Assembly (NCBI RefSeq): GCF_008642295.1
Contig: NZ_CP029190.1
Location: forward strand, 682,001 to 746,000
Origin: Streptomyces venezuelae
GTDB taxonomy: Bacteria > Actinomycetota > Actinomycetes > Streptomycetales > Streptomycetaceae
Reading direction: 5' to 3'
Length of the DNA stretch: 64,000 nucleotides
The notes below the pieces were generated by a model. That model was not told the origin of the DNA, did no database searches, and saw only the letters and a list, made by a program, of their open reading frames with translations. The position numbers were made by a program, and so were the translations under genes. Position 1 is the first letter of the stretch, and each line of letters opens with the position of its first letter. This document shows positions 44,789-53,127 of the stretch, in pieces.

Positions 44789-45885
44789 CAGGACTCCAGA
44801 CGCTTCAGGACCAGGGCGAAGGCGGGCGCGCCGAGGAGCGCGGTGATGACGCCGGCGGGCAGTTCGTGGGGGGAGAACGCCGTCCGCGCGAACACGTCCA
44901 CCCAGATGAGGAAGACGGCTCCGGTGATCGCGGACAAGGGCAGCAGCGAGCGGTGCGTGGGTCCCGCCAGGATGCGGACGGCGTGTGGGACGAGCAGCCC
45001 GATGAAGCCGATCGCGCCCGAGGCCGCCACGGCTGCCGCCGTGACGACGGAGGTCAGCACCATCAGCCAGACGCGGGCCGCGGTGACGTTGATCCCCAGT
45101 GCCGCCGCGGAGTCCCAGCCGAACGTGAAGGCGTCGAGGGCGGGCGCAAAGAACTGGATGGCGACCACCCCGACCAGGATGATCACGACGGTGACGGTCA
45201 CCCCCTCCCAGCGGGCGCCGCCGAGGGTCCCGAGCAGCCAGTAGGTGAAGCCGCGGGTGGAGTTCGCGTCCCCGCTGACCATGAGGATGACCGAGGTGAC
45301 CGCGGCGAAGAACTGGGAGACGAGTACGCCGGTGAGCACCACGCGGGAGGGGCTGGCAACGCGCCCCCCGCCGAGCAGGGCCAGCAGCAGGCCGAAGGAG
45401 ACCAGGCCGCCGACGAAAGCGCCGGTCGAGAGGGAGACGCTGCCGCCGATGCCCAGCAGGAGCACGGCGACCGCGCCGGTCGAGGCGCCGGAGGAGACTC
45501 CCAGCAGGTAGGGGTCGGCCAAGGGGTTCCTGGTGACCGCTTGCAGGACCGCGCCCGAGACCGCCAGGGCCATACCGACGACTGCGGCCAGCAACACCCG
45601 AGGGAAGCGCGACTCCCAGATCAGGGCGTCCAGCAGTCCCGGCAGCGGCGGGGTGGGCGCGATATCGCCCAGACCGACATGGCGGAGGATCGTGGAGACG
45701 ACATCCAAGGGCCGGATGTCGGCGCTCCCGAAGAGCGATGCGGCGACGACCGACACCAGCAGCGCGGCCACGGCCGCGGAGAAGAGCAAGGTCGTCGAGG
45801 CGCGCCGCCGGCGCATCGGAACCCTCTCACGGCTGGTGAGCGGGGTTCCGGTGCGCGCGGCGGTCTTGTGAGAACTCGTCGTCAT
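44788..45885 (-). CDS. Metal-chelate ABC importer, permease (FecCD type)
   Basis: 365 residues, about ten membrane helices, with the BtuC/FecCD landmarks VSGAVLQAVTRNPLADPYLLG, GVSSGASTGAVAVL and GFIGLLVPHAVRILAGPTHR. One permease gene only, so it likely forms a homodimer. The ATPase gene follows with a 1-base overlap. Uptake of a metal-chelate is the family role. In this operon the cargo would be the complex of the compound made by the five preceding genes. Confidence 0.92.
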   Translation of the reverse strand: MTTSSHKTAARTGTPLTSRERVPMRRRRASTTLLFSAAVAALLVSVVAASLFGSADIRPLDVVSTILRHVGLGDIAPTPPLPGLLDALIWESRFPRVLLAAVVGMALAVSGAVLQAVTRNPLADPYLLGVSSGASTGAVAVLLLGIGGSVSLSTGAFVGGLVSFGLLLALLGGGRVASPSRVVLTGVLVSQFFAAVTSVILMVSGDANSTRGFTYWLLGTLGGARWEGVTVTVVIILVGVVAIQFFAPALDAFTFGWDSAAALGINVTAARVWLMVLTSVVTAAAVAASGAIGFIGLLVPHAVRILAGPTHRSLLPLSAITGAVFLIWVDVFARTAFSPHELPAGVITALLGAPAFALVLKRLES

Positions 45886-45897
45886 GGTGTTTCCAGG

Positions 45898-46929
45898 TCA
45901 CCCGAGTTTGTTGAGGCCGTCGACCAGCGTCGGCACGGCCGACGCGCTGCCGTAGCCGGGATCCATGTGCGATCCGGGAATGGTGATGAACCGGTCGCCC
46001 TTCACGGCGGCGAGCTTGCTGGTGAGGGGGTCCTTCTTGAGGAGGTCGATCTTCTCCTTGGCGGTGTCGTTGGGTTCGCCTCGGGTCAGGTCGGCCAGGA
46101 TGATGACGTCGGGGTTGCGGGCGGCGACCTCGTCCCAGCTGACCTCGGCCCACTTGGTCTTCGCGTCGGCGAAGACGTTCTGGACGCCGACGAGTTCCGA
46201 GATGTGCTGCGGCAGGCCGCCGGGGCCCGCGGCCCACGGAGTGCCCTCGTAGGTGGAGTAGAACCACATCACCTTCAGCGGCTTGTCCCGCTTCTTGACG
46301 GTGCCCAGCGCCTTGTCCACCACGGCCCGCTGTTCGGTGGCCAGCTTGTCACCGGCGGCGGGCACGCCCATGATCTTGCCCAGCCTGCGGTATTCCTCGT
46401 ACAGCATGTCGAAGTTCGCGCCGGCCACGCTCTCGTGGAACGCGCAGTCGAACTCGGTGAGGTAGGTCGGCACGCCCAGGTCGTGCAGCTGCTTGCGGTC
46501 ACCGGACTGCTCCGCGGTGAACATGCTCGCGAAGGAGCCGTAGACGAAGTCCGGCTGCGCTGCGAGCAGTTTCTCGTGCTTGATCTCCTGGCCGGGCGCG
46601 GAGAGCTGCGGGATCTTCTTGTACTGCCCGGCGATCGCGTCCGGCGTCTTCTCGACCTCGTAGCCCGATCCGACGATCCGGTCACCCACCCCCAGGTGGA
46701 TGAGGATCTCGGCGGCGGTCTGGTTCAGCGTGACGACCTTCTGAGGCGCGGCCTTGTACGTGACGTCGGTGCCGCAGTTCTTGAGGGTGAACGGGTAGGC
46801 CGTCGCACTCGTCGCCGTCCCCTTCGCCTTCGGCTTCGCGCCTGCATCGGAGGGTCCGTCGCCGGCACACCCGGCGACCGCGGACACCGCCAGCACCGTA
46901 AGGACTGCGGTAATCATTTTCGTTTTCAT
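45898..46929 (-). CDS. Metal-chelate-binding lipoprotein (FecB/TroA-like)
   Basis: 343 residues. A lipoprotein signal with the lipobox VAGC ends near residue 22. The rest is a class III solute-binding protein (YPFTLKNCGTDVTYKAAPQK, VVTLNQTAAEILIHLGVGDR, LAAQPDFVYGSF). The first codons are unusually AT-rich and overlap a Zur-like box on the same strand, so the transporter genes may also have their own zinc-controlled start. It lies 48 bases after the SbnA-like gene. Binds the metal complex outside the membrane. Confidence 0.9.
   Translation of the reverse strand: MKTKMITAVLTVLAVSAVAGCAGDGPSDAGAKPKAKGTATSATAYPFTLKNCGTDVTYKAAPQKVVTLNQTAAEILIHLGVGDRIVGSGYEVEKTPDAIAGQYKKIPQLSAPGQEIKHEKLLAAQPDFVYGSFASMFTAEQSGDRKQLHDLGVPTYLTEFDCAFHESVAGANFDMLYEEYRRLGKIMGVPAAGDKLATEQRAVVDKALGTVKKRDKPLKVMWFYSTYEGTPWAAGPGGLPQHISELVGVQNVFADAKTKWAEVSWDEVAARNPDVIILADLTRGEPNDTAKEKIDLLKKDPLTSKLAAVKGDRFITIPGSHMDPGYGSASAVPTLVDGLNKLG
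46908..46922 (-). promoter_or_regulatory. Zur-like box at the start of the binding-protein gene
   Basis: Minus strand CGAAAATGATTACCG differs at only the two outer positions from TGAAAATGATTACCA, the pattern I derive from the other sites here. It covers codons 3-8 of the binding protein. An internal roadblock or a second promoter is possible, though the match may partly be due to coding needs. Confidence 0.35.
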
Positions 46930-46977
46930 TGGCTGAGATATCGCTTTCGAAGGAGATGTACAGAAGGGTGCAGGCGG

Positions 46978-47967
46978 TTACCGCAGCATCGCGGCCAGTC
47001 GGTGGACGACCTGCTCGTCGTACAGGCCGTTGGCGGCCATCCAGTCGTCGTTGAACACGGTGTCCAGGTACTTGTCACCGCCGTCGCAGACCAGCACGAC
47101 GATGGTGGCCCCGGGTCCGGAGCGCTGCGCCTGCTCCAGGGCCTTGTACACCACGCCGCCGGCCGAACCGCCGATCAGGATGCCGAAGTTCCTGGCCAGG
47201 TAGCGGCAGGTCTCGAAGGCCTCCGAGTCACTGGCCCGGACCCCCTCGTCGAACAGCTCGTAGTCGACGACGCCGCCGATCTCCGAGCCCTCGGGCGTAC
47301 CGGTACCGGACTGGTGGTACGGGGCGCCGGGCCCGCCGAAGACGACGGAGCCCACCGGCTCGACGCCGATGATCTTCAGGTCGGGGATGCGCTCCCGCAG
47401 GGCGCGGCCGGTGCCGCAGAGCGAGCCGCCGGTGCCGACGGCCCCGTACAGGTAGTGGATGTCGTCGCCCAGGTCGTCGTGGAGTTCGCGGGCCAGGGGA
47501 CGGTAGCCGTTGGGGTTGCCCTGGTTGCGGTGTTGCGCGGTCCAGTAGGCGCCCTGTTCGGTTGCGAGCCGCTCGGCCACGGTGTCACGTTCGGCGGTGG
47601 CCAGGCCTTCGGCGTCCCCGGCGACGTTGAGGATGTCGGCGCCGTAGGCGAGCATGCCGCGCAGCTTGTCCGTACTGGAGTGGTTGTCCACCACGGCGGT
47701 GAACTTGTACCCGCGTTCGGCGGCGATGAGCGCCAGGCCGAGCCCGGTGTTGCCGGAGGTGGACTCGACCAGCCACCCGCCGGGGGCCAGCAGCCCCGCG
47801 GCCTCCGCCTCGTCCACCATGTTCCGGGCCATCCGGATCTTGGCGGTGCCGGTGGGGTTGTACTGCTCCATCTTCAGCAGGACGGTCGCCGAACCGTCCG
47901 GAACCGCCAGCTTGAGCAGGGGCGTTCGCCCAATCAGGTCGGATACCTTGGTCTTGATCGTGCTCAT
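46978..47967 (-). CDS. SbnA-like PLP enzyme for 2,3-diaminopropionate synthesis
   Basis: 329 residues from the ATG at 47967, overlapping the aminotransferase stop by 4 bp. Cysteine-synthase fold (type II PLP): the Lys in NPTGTAKIRMARNM and the phosphate loop in STSGNTGLGLAL. The string VVDNHSSTDKLRGMLAYGAD fits the SbnA group rather than housekeeping CysK, which has SxERR-like residues there. SbnA joins O-phosphoserine and glutamate to ACEGA, which SbnB splits to 2,3-diaminopropionate and 2-oxoglutarate. The SbnB-like partner is in the same operon. Confidence 0.82.
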   Translation of the reverse strand: MSTIKTKVSDLIGRTPLLKLAVPDGSATVLLKMEQYNPTGTAKIRMARNMVDEAEAAGLLAPGGWLVESTSGNTGLGLALIAAERGYKFTAVVDNHSSTDKLRGMLAYGADILNVAGDAEGLATAERDTVAERLATEQGAYWTAQHRNQGNPNGYRPLARELHDDLGDDIHYLYGAVGTGGSLCGTGRALRERIPDLKIIGVEPVGSVVFGGPGAPYHQSGTGTPEGSEIGGVVDYELFDEGVRASDSEAFETCRYLARNFGILIGGSAGGVVYKALEQAQRSGPGATIVVLVCDGGDKYLDTVFNDDWMAANGLYDEQVVHRLAAMLR

Positions 47968-49106
47968 GATCTGTCCTTCGCGCAGATTTCCGTCAGGCAC
48001 CGCACAAAGACGTCGTTGTCCTCGGGGGTCGACAGGGAGGCTCGGATGTGGTTCTCGTATCCCGGTTCGCGCCACGCCTTGACGATGATTCCGGCACGGT
48101 GCAGCTCCCAGGCGACCCGGTCGGAGGGGTGGCCGGTGTCGATGAAGAGGAAATTGGTCGAGGACGGGACCACACGCAGTCCCGCGGCGCGCAACCGGTC
48201 GGTGACCCTGGCGATCTCCAGGCCGGTCCGGCGTACCGTGTCGGCCAGGTGCGCATGGTCGCCCAGGGCGGCGACGGCGGCGTCCTGGGCCGGCCGGTTG
48301 ACGTTGTACGGAGTGCGGACCCGGTCCAGGGCCCGGACCAGGGCGGCGTCGGAGGCGATGCCGTATCCGATCCGCAGGCCCGCCAGACCATAGGCCTTGG
48401 AGAAGGTGCGCAGCACGATCCACGGCCGGTCGAGAGTGCGCAGGGCCTCCAGCCCGTCGGGGTACTCCGGGTCGGGGCGGGCGAACTCGCCGTACGCCTC
48501 GTCGAGCACGAGCAGGGCCGACTCCGGGGTACCGGCGACGACCCGGTCCAGCTCGCCGGCGCCGAGCATCGCACCGGTGGGGTTGCACGGGTTGGCGAGG
48601 AAGACGAGCTTCGGACCTGCGGCCAGCGCGTCACGCCAGGCAGCCGCGTCGAATCCGAACTCGGCGGTGACCGGGACCTTCTCGACCCGGGCGCCCATGA
48701 CGCGGGGGAAGATCTCGTGCAGGCTGAAACCGGGTGCCTGGGTGATGACGAGGTCACCGGGATCGAGTACGGCCTGGCACAGCAACTCCAGGATGTTCTC
48801 TGAGCCGTTGCCGAGCACGATCCGGTCGGCCGGCACGTCCAGGCTCTTCCCGATGGCGTCGGTCAGGCGCTTGCCGGTGGGATCGGGGTAGCGGGCAAAG
48901 CCGTCGGCGATTCCGAGGCGTACGGCTTCGGCGACCGCCGGCGAAACGCCGTACGGGATCTCGCTGTTGGAGAGCTTGATCACGCGGCGGGAGCCGCTGA
49001 GGACGGCCACCTCGTCCGGGTCGGCGCCGGGGTCGTAGCCGGGCAGGCCCGCCACTTCCCGGCGGATCAGCGGGGCGGAAGCGGTAGGTGCGAGAACGCG
49101 GTTCAT
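47964..49106 (-). CDS. HisC-like PLP aminotransferase
   Basis: 380 residues of the fold-type I, histidinol-phosphate-aminotransferase-like group. Landmarks: KLSNSEIPYGVSPAVAEAVR, VLGNGSENILELLCQAV, FLANPCNPTGAML, and the PLP lysine in LRTFSKAYGLAGLRIGYG. It overlaps neighbours on both sides by 4 bp, so it belongs to the metallophore operon and not to histidine synthesis. A transamination of a diaminopropionate or aspartate-like intermediate would fit; the reaction is not known. Confidence 0.85.
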   Translation of the reverse strand: MNRVLAPTASAPLIRREVAGLPGYDPGADPDEVAVLSGSRRVIKLSNSEIPYGVSPAVAEAVRLGIADGFARYPDPTGKRLTDAIGKSLDVPADRIVLGNGSENILELLCQAVLDPGDLVITQAPGFSLHEIFPRVMGARVEKVPVTAEFGFDAAAWRDALAAGPKLVFLANPCNPTGAMLGAGELDRVVAGTPESALLVLDEAYGEFARPDPEYPDGLEALRTLDRPWIVLRTFSKAYGLAGLRIGYGIASDAALVRALDRVRTPYNVNRPAQDAAVAALGDHAHLADTVRRTGLEIARVTDRLRAAGLRVVPSSTNFLFIDTGHPSDRVAWELHRAGIIVKAWREPGYENHIRASLSTPEDNDVFVRCLTEICAKDRS

Positions 49107-50572
49107 GACGTCTCCGATTCCGGGACGGGTGTGCCGGCTGCCGTTCTGCGCAGCCGTTCGACGCGGCGCAGGAAGGCGACCAGCAGGAGGGCGGCGGTGG
49201 CCGCGAGGCCGATGGTCTGGCCGATCCAGACGCCCTCGACATCGAGGCCGGCGGTCACCCCGAGCAGGTAACCCGCGGGCAGTCCGATCAGCCAGTACCC
49301 GACGAGGGAGATCCGGAAGGGGCCCGCGGTGTCGCCGATGCCGCGCAGGATGCCGTTGCCGATGTTCTGCATCGCGTCGAAGACCTGCATCAGCGCGGCG
49401 ATCAGCAGTCCGGTCACGGTGAGCGCGATGATGTCCGCGTTCCCGGCGTGCTCGTCCGAGATGAACAGGGACACGATCGGGTTCGGGACCGCCAGGTACA
49501 CGACGGCGACCACCAGCGTCGCGATCACGCCCCACCCCGTGCCGAGGAGCCCCATCCTGCGCGCGGTGGTGTGATCGTCACGGCCGTGGGCCTCGCTGAT
49601 GTGGATGGACGCCGCGTGCGAGAGACCGGCGGAGATCATGAAGACGATGTAGACGATCTGGTTCAGCACCGTCTGCGCGGCCAGGGCGTCGGCCCCCAGG
49701 GAGCCGATGACCAGGGTGAGGACACTGAAGAACCCGGCCTCCGAGGCGTAGGTGCCCGAGATCGGCAGACCGAGGCGCCAGACGGACCGGACCGCGTCTC
49801 CGTTCCACCGCCGCGCGGCGGGCGACATGAGGTACGGGCGCAGGACGCCGTCGCGCAGGATCACTGCGGCGAACGCCAGGAAGGACAGCAGGAACACCGT
49901 GACGGTGGCGATCGCGACGCCGACGAACCCGAAGGCGGGCAGCCCGAACTCGCCGTGGATCAATGCATGGTTCAGGGCGATGGTCGCACCGACCGAGGCA
50001 AGGGTGATGGCCAGCAGCGGACCGGGCCGCCTGAGACCGGTGGTGAAGTGCCGCAGGGTCTGGAACCACAGGCAGGGCAGCATCCCCGGCGCCAGCACCG
50101 TCAGGAAATCGCCCGCCTTGTCGACCACGGTCGGGTCCTGGCCGAGCAGGACGAGCAGCGGTCCGATCAGCAGCAGGGCGGCACAGAACACCACACCGCA
50201 CACCGTGGACCAGAACAGCCCGGCGAACAGCAGCGCGCCGATCCGCTCTCGGTCGTCCCGCACATGGGCTTCGGCCACCAGGTTGCCGACCCCGGTGACC
50301 AGGCCCGTCCCGGTGGTGCGCAACTGGTTGAACAGCGCGAGGGCCAGACCGGCGGCGGCGATGTCGACCGCGCCGAGTCGGCCCAGCATCACGATGTCCA
50401 CCGTGGTCAGCGCGACATAGGCGAAGTTGGTGAGGATCAGCGGAAACGCGAGCTTGAGCAGCGCCCGCGAGTTCTTGATCCACCACCCGGTGCCGGTCTG
50501 CTCCGCGCGGGTCGGGCCGGTTGTGCCGGTCGTGCCGGTCGTGTCAGTCGTGTCCGTCGTGTCGGTGCTCAC
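49103..50572 (-). CDS. MATE-family multidrug/metabolite exporter
   Basis: 489 residues from the GTG at 50572. After a Thr/Asp-rich start (TDTTDTTGTTGTT) come twelve membrane helices in two similar bundles: LAFPLILTNFAYVALTTVDI, VMLGRLGAVDIAAAGLALAL, and VWRLGLPISGTYASEAGFFS in the second. MATE proteins expel small cationic compounds using sodium or protons. It overlaps SbnB upstream and the aminotransferase downstream by 4 bp, a strong hint that it exports the operon's product. Confidence 0.9.
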   Translation of the reverse strand: MSTDTTDTTDTTGTTGTTGPTRAEQTGTGWWIKNSRALLKLAFPLILTNFAYVALTTVDIVMLGRLGAVDIAAAGLALALFNQLRTTGTGLVTGVGNLVAEAHVRDDRERIGALLFAGLFWSTVCGVVFCAALLLIGPLLVLLGQDPTVVDKAGDFLTVLAPGMLPCLWFQTLRHFTTGLRRPGPLLAITLASVGATIALNHALIHGEFGLPAFGFVGVAIATVTVFLLSFLAFAAVILRDGVLRPYLMSPAARRWNGDAVRSVWRLGLPISGTYASEAGFFSVLTLVIGSLGADALAAQTVLNQIVYIVFMISAGLSHAASIHISEAHGRDDHTTARRMGLLGTGWGVIATLVVAVVYLAVPNPIVSLFISDEHAGNADIIALTVTGLLIAALMQVFDAMQNIGNGILRGIGDTAGPFRISLVGYWLIGLPAGYLLGVTAGLDVEGVWIGQTIGLAATAALLLVAFLRRVERLRRTAAGTPVPESETS

Positions 50573-51549
50573 CAGAAGTTGACCTTTTCCCCGCGTCCGC
50601 CCGCCAGCGCGAGGTCGGCCATGTACCGGCCCAGCGCGGCGTCGGTGACCGCCATGCCGCTGTTGTAGGCGAACACCACGTCGTCGCGATGGCGGCGGGC
50701 GGGTGCCCGGCCGAGCAGGATGTCCGGCAGCTGGGCGTCCACCGATGGCAGGCTGCCGTCCGCGCCCCGCAGGTCCTCGCAGGTGGCGTGCATCTGGGCG
50801 GTGTCGGTGGCGATCCGGTAGTCCGCGCCGTGGCACACGTCGGCGTGCACGCCGTACCCGAGCAGTACGGCGACCGAGCCCGGCTTCATCCAGTCGCGCC
50901 TCACCTCCTGCGTGGCGGACAGGCCGGCAGCGCCGATCACGATGTCCGCCTGGCCGGCGGCCTGACGCAGATCCGTGACGATCTCGACATGGCGTCCGTC
51001 GACACTGTCCTGGACGGCCCGCAGCCCTTCGGGGTAGGTGCCGAACACCTGCAGCCGCTCCAGCCCGGGCATGGCCGCGACCAGCATCGGCAGTGCCATC
51101 TGCCCCTGGACTCCGGTGCCCACGACCAGCGCAGTGCGCGCGTCGGGGCAGGCCGCGCGGGCGAACAGCGCGGTGGTGGCCGAGGACCGCAGGGGTCCGA
51201 GCTTCACCACGTCCATCAGCGCGATGGGGGCCCCGGTGGTGTCGTCGACGAGGAAGACGAACGAGTGGAAGCGGTAGCTGTCGCGGGTGCGGCGCGGGTC
51301 GAACTCGTAGACGGCCTTGAAGCAGACGGTGCCGCTGCCGCCGTCCCTGGCCACCATCGAATAGCTGAGTGAGCGGTGTCCGGGGTCATCGATGATCGTC
51401 TTGACCGGGTTGTCCGAGCCGCCTTCGCGCAGCGCGCGGTAGGCCTGCTCGACGACCGCGATCACCTGTCGGTGGTCGACGTCCAGTCCTTCCTGCTGCG
51501 CTTGTGGCAACAGCCACAACTGCCCTGGTGGGGCGTAGTTCTGTGACAT
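50569..51549 (-). CDS. SbnB-like dehydrogenase for 2,3-diaminopropionate synthesis (ornithine cyclodeaminase family)
   Basis: 326 residues. The mu-crystallin/ornithine cyclodeaminase fold is clear: substrate Lys in TVCFKAVYEF, catalytic strand LMDVVKLGPLRSSATTALFA, and NAD site ALVVGTGVQGQMALPML. SbnB oxidises ACEGA with NAD+ to give 2,3-diaminopropionate. The pair with the SbnA-like protein in one operon makes this role more likely than ornithine cyclodeamination. It lies 63 bases after the decarboxylase-like gene. Confidence 0.82.
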   Translation of the reverse strand: MSQNYAPPGQLWLLPQAQQEGLDVDHRQVIAVVEQAYRALREGGSDNPVKTIIDDPGHRSLSYSMVARDGGSGTVCFKAVYEFDPRRTRDSYRFHSFVFLVDDTTGAPIALMDVVKLGPLRSSATTALFARAACPDARTALVVGTGVQGQMALPMLVAAMPGLERLQVFGTYPEGLRAVQDSVDGRHVEIVTDLRQAAGQADIVIGAAGLSATQEVRRDWMKPGSVAVLLGYGVHADVCHGADYRIATDTAQMHATCEDLRGADGSLPSVDAQLPDILLGRAPARRHRDDVVFAYNSGMAVTDAALGRYMADLALAGGRGEKVNFW

Positions 51550-51612
51550 GCGGGGGTTCTCCTTCGTTCGAGGTCGTGCTCGGGGCGTGCGCGGGGCGTA
51601 CGCGAGGTCGCG

Positions 51613-53007
51613 TCAGATTCCGTCCAGTCGCCAGCGCGGCGGGCCGTCGCCGTCACCGAGCCACAGGGCTGCTTTCAGCGGCAGTGCGGCGTCGTGGAAG
51701 GGTGATTCGTTGGAGTCCATCTGGTAGCCGGCGGTGTTGAGGTAGACCAGGTGGTCACCGCGCCGTACGGGCCGGGGGAAGCCGATCTTCCGCCAGGTCA
51801 CCAGGTCGCTCTCCAGACACGTCGAGCCCGCGACACAGGCCGGGAACACCTCGTCGGCAGCCGGTCCCGGGGAGAGGAGCAGCGGATCGGGCAGGTAGTC
51901 GCTGTTGAACCACTGCTCGGAGAGGCAGAAGCTGCTGCCCGCGACGGTGAGGATCGCGTACCCGTCGGTGGCCCGCCGGTCGTCGACCTGCTGCACACGG
52001 AACAGGGTGAATCCGGTCTGGTCCAACAGCGCTCGGCCGGGCTCGACGAGGAACCGGATGCCGGTGCGTGCCGCTTTCGCCGACAGGCTCTCGGCACCGT
52101 CGACCGGGTGCGCCATGATCGCGCGCACCGCCTCGACGGCAGTCTGCCCACCGTACGGATAGAAGTCCTTGAAGTGCTTGTCCGCGTGGTAGTGGGCCGG
52201 TTCGTTCTGCGCGAGGAACTCCGACCACAGCCGCGGATCGACGTAGCGAACCGGCAACCCGCCTCCGATGTCGACCAGTTCGGCCGTGGGGCAGCCGCGC
52301 CGCCGGGCGTCGAGACAGTGCTCGATCATCTCGTTCGCCGCCGCCGCGCGTTCCGCTGCGGAGTAGCCGCCCAGATGGAAGGAGAAGCCGCGCAGGCGGA
52401 CGTGGTCGGCGAGTTCCCCGCACAGCCCGACGGCCGCCGTTCGCTCGGCGGGCGACAGCCCGAAGCGGCTCCCCGACTGGCCGGCAGTCCGGGCCCGCAG
52501 CAGCACACTGGCCTGACGCCCGGCGGTCCGCGCGGTTGCCGCGAGCCGGCGGAGTTCGCTGACCGAGGCGACGGCGACCAGGCAGCCGTGCTGCACGGCG
52601 AGGGCGAGCAGCGCGTCGTCCTTCTCCGGGCCGGAGATCCCGATCCGGTGCCCGGGCACTCCCCCGGCCAGGGCCTTGACCAATTCGGGGGCACTGGCGA
52701 CGTCGACCCCGATACCGAGGGCGGCGGCGGACCGGACGTAACAACCGGCCTTGTTCGCCTTCTTGGCGAACAGGATGTCGGCGGTGGCTCCCGATTCGGC
52801 GAACGCCTGACGGAGCCGGGCGACGTTCTCCTCGAAAACCTCGGGCAGCACGACGTGCAACGGGGATCCCAGGCCGTCCAGAAGATCGGCCAGCAGGACG
52901 CGATGATCCGCCAGGAGCGTGGAGACCTTGGGATGCCGGAGTGCGGTGAGCGCGAAGGGCCGGACTCCGGCCACCGGGCGCTCGAGCACCTGTTGTGAGA
53001 TAAGCAC
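51613..53007 (-). CDS. Type III PLP decarboxylase-like protein (Y4yA/SbnH-like), first gene of operon
   Basis: 464 residues, alanine-racemase/ornithine-decarboxylase fold. PLP lysine in ILFAKKANKAGCYVRSAAAL, His in RLRGFSFHLGGYSAAE, glycine-rich VDIGGGLPVRYVD, EPGRALLDQTG, and the second-subunit Cys in STCLESDLVTW. It matches best the Y4yA-like group. SbnH in staphyloferrin B removes a carboxyl from a diaminopropionyl unit to give ethylenediamine, so a similar step is proposed. The GTG at 53007 lies 8 bases after the minus-ten box, so the transcript is probably leaderless. Confidence 0.8.
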   Translation of the reverse strand: MLISQQVLERPVAGVRPFALTALRHPKVSTLLADHRVLLADLLDGLGSPLHVVLPEVFEENVARLRQAFAESGATADILFAKKANKAGCYVRSAAALGIGVDVASAPELVKALAGGVPGHRIGISGPEKDDALLALAVQHGCLVAVASVSELRRLAATARTAGRQASVLLRARTAGQSGSRFGLSPAERTAAVGLCGELADHVRLRGFSFHLGGYSAAERAAAANEMIEHCLDARRRGCPTAELVDIGGGLPVRYVDPRLWSEFLAQNEPAHYHADKHFKDFYPYGGQTAVEAVRAIMAHPVDGAESLSAKAARTGIRFLVEPGRALLDQTGFTLFRVQQVDDRRATDGYAILTVAGSSFCLSEQWFNSDYLPDPLLLSPGPAADEVFPACVAGSTCLESDLVTWRKIGFPRPVRRGDHLVYLNTAGYQMDSNESPFHDAALPLKAALWLGDGDGPPRWRLDGI

Positions 53008-53015
53008 CCCGTACT

Positions 53016-53043
53016 TCTATATGAAGATGGTACTCATTTTCAA
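53016..53043 (-). promoter_or_regulatory. Zur-like box over the metallophore operon promoter
   Basis: On the minus strand, TTGAAA (53038-53043), 16 bases and TATAGA (53016-53021) form a good sigma-70-like promoter. The Zur-like box TGAAAATGAGTACCA (53028-53042) covers the minus-35 and spacer, so Zn-Zur would block RNA polymerase. It differs at one position from the pattern shared by other sites in this window. Confidence 0.7.
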
Positions 53044-53127
53044 TAGCGGCCTGTTCTGGCCTCCGCTGAACTGCGGTCGAATCGGCAGAATGAAGGCGAA
53101 CCGGACAGTCTGTGTGGCGAATAGTCC

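Noticed and set aside
46978..47967. Housekeeping cysteine synthase
   Set aside because: Sequence features fit SbnA better, and it lies in the metallophore operon, not with sulfur genes.
44866..48393. Long plus-strand open frame of 1175 codons across the ABC importer genes
   Set aside because: Antisense to four well-supported genes, with Gly/Arg/Val-rich composition. Such frames arise from the high third-position G+C.
50569..51549. Housekeeping ornithine cyclodeaminase
   Set aside because: Operon partner SbnA and overlap with the MATE gene make the diaminopropionate role more likely.
43973..53007. Complete staphyloferrin B-type siderophore cluster
   Set aside because: No NIS synthetase is present, and the local controls point to zinc rather than iron.
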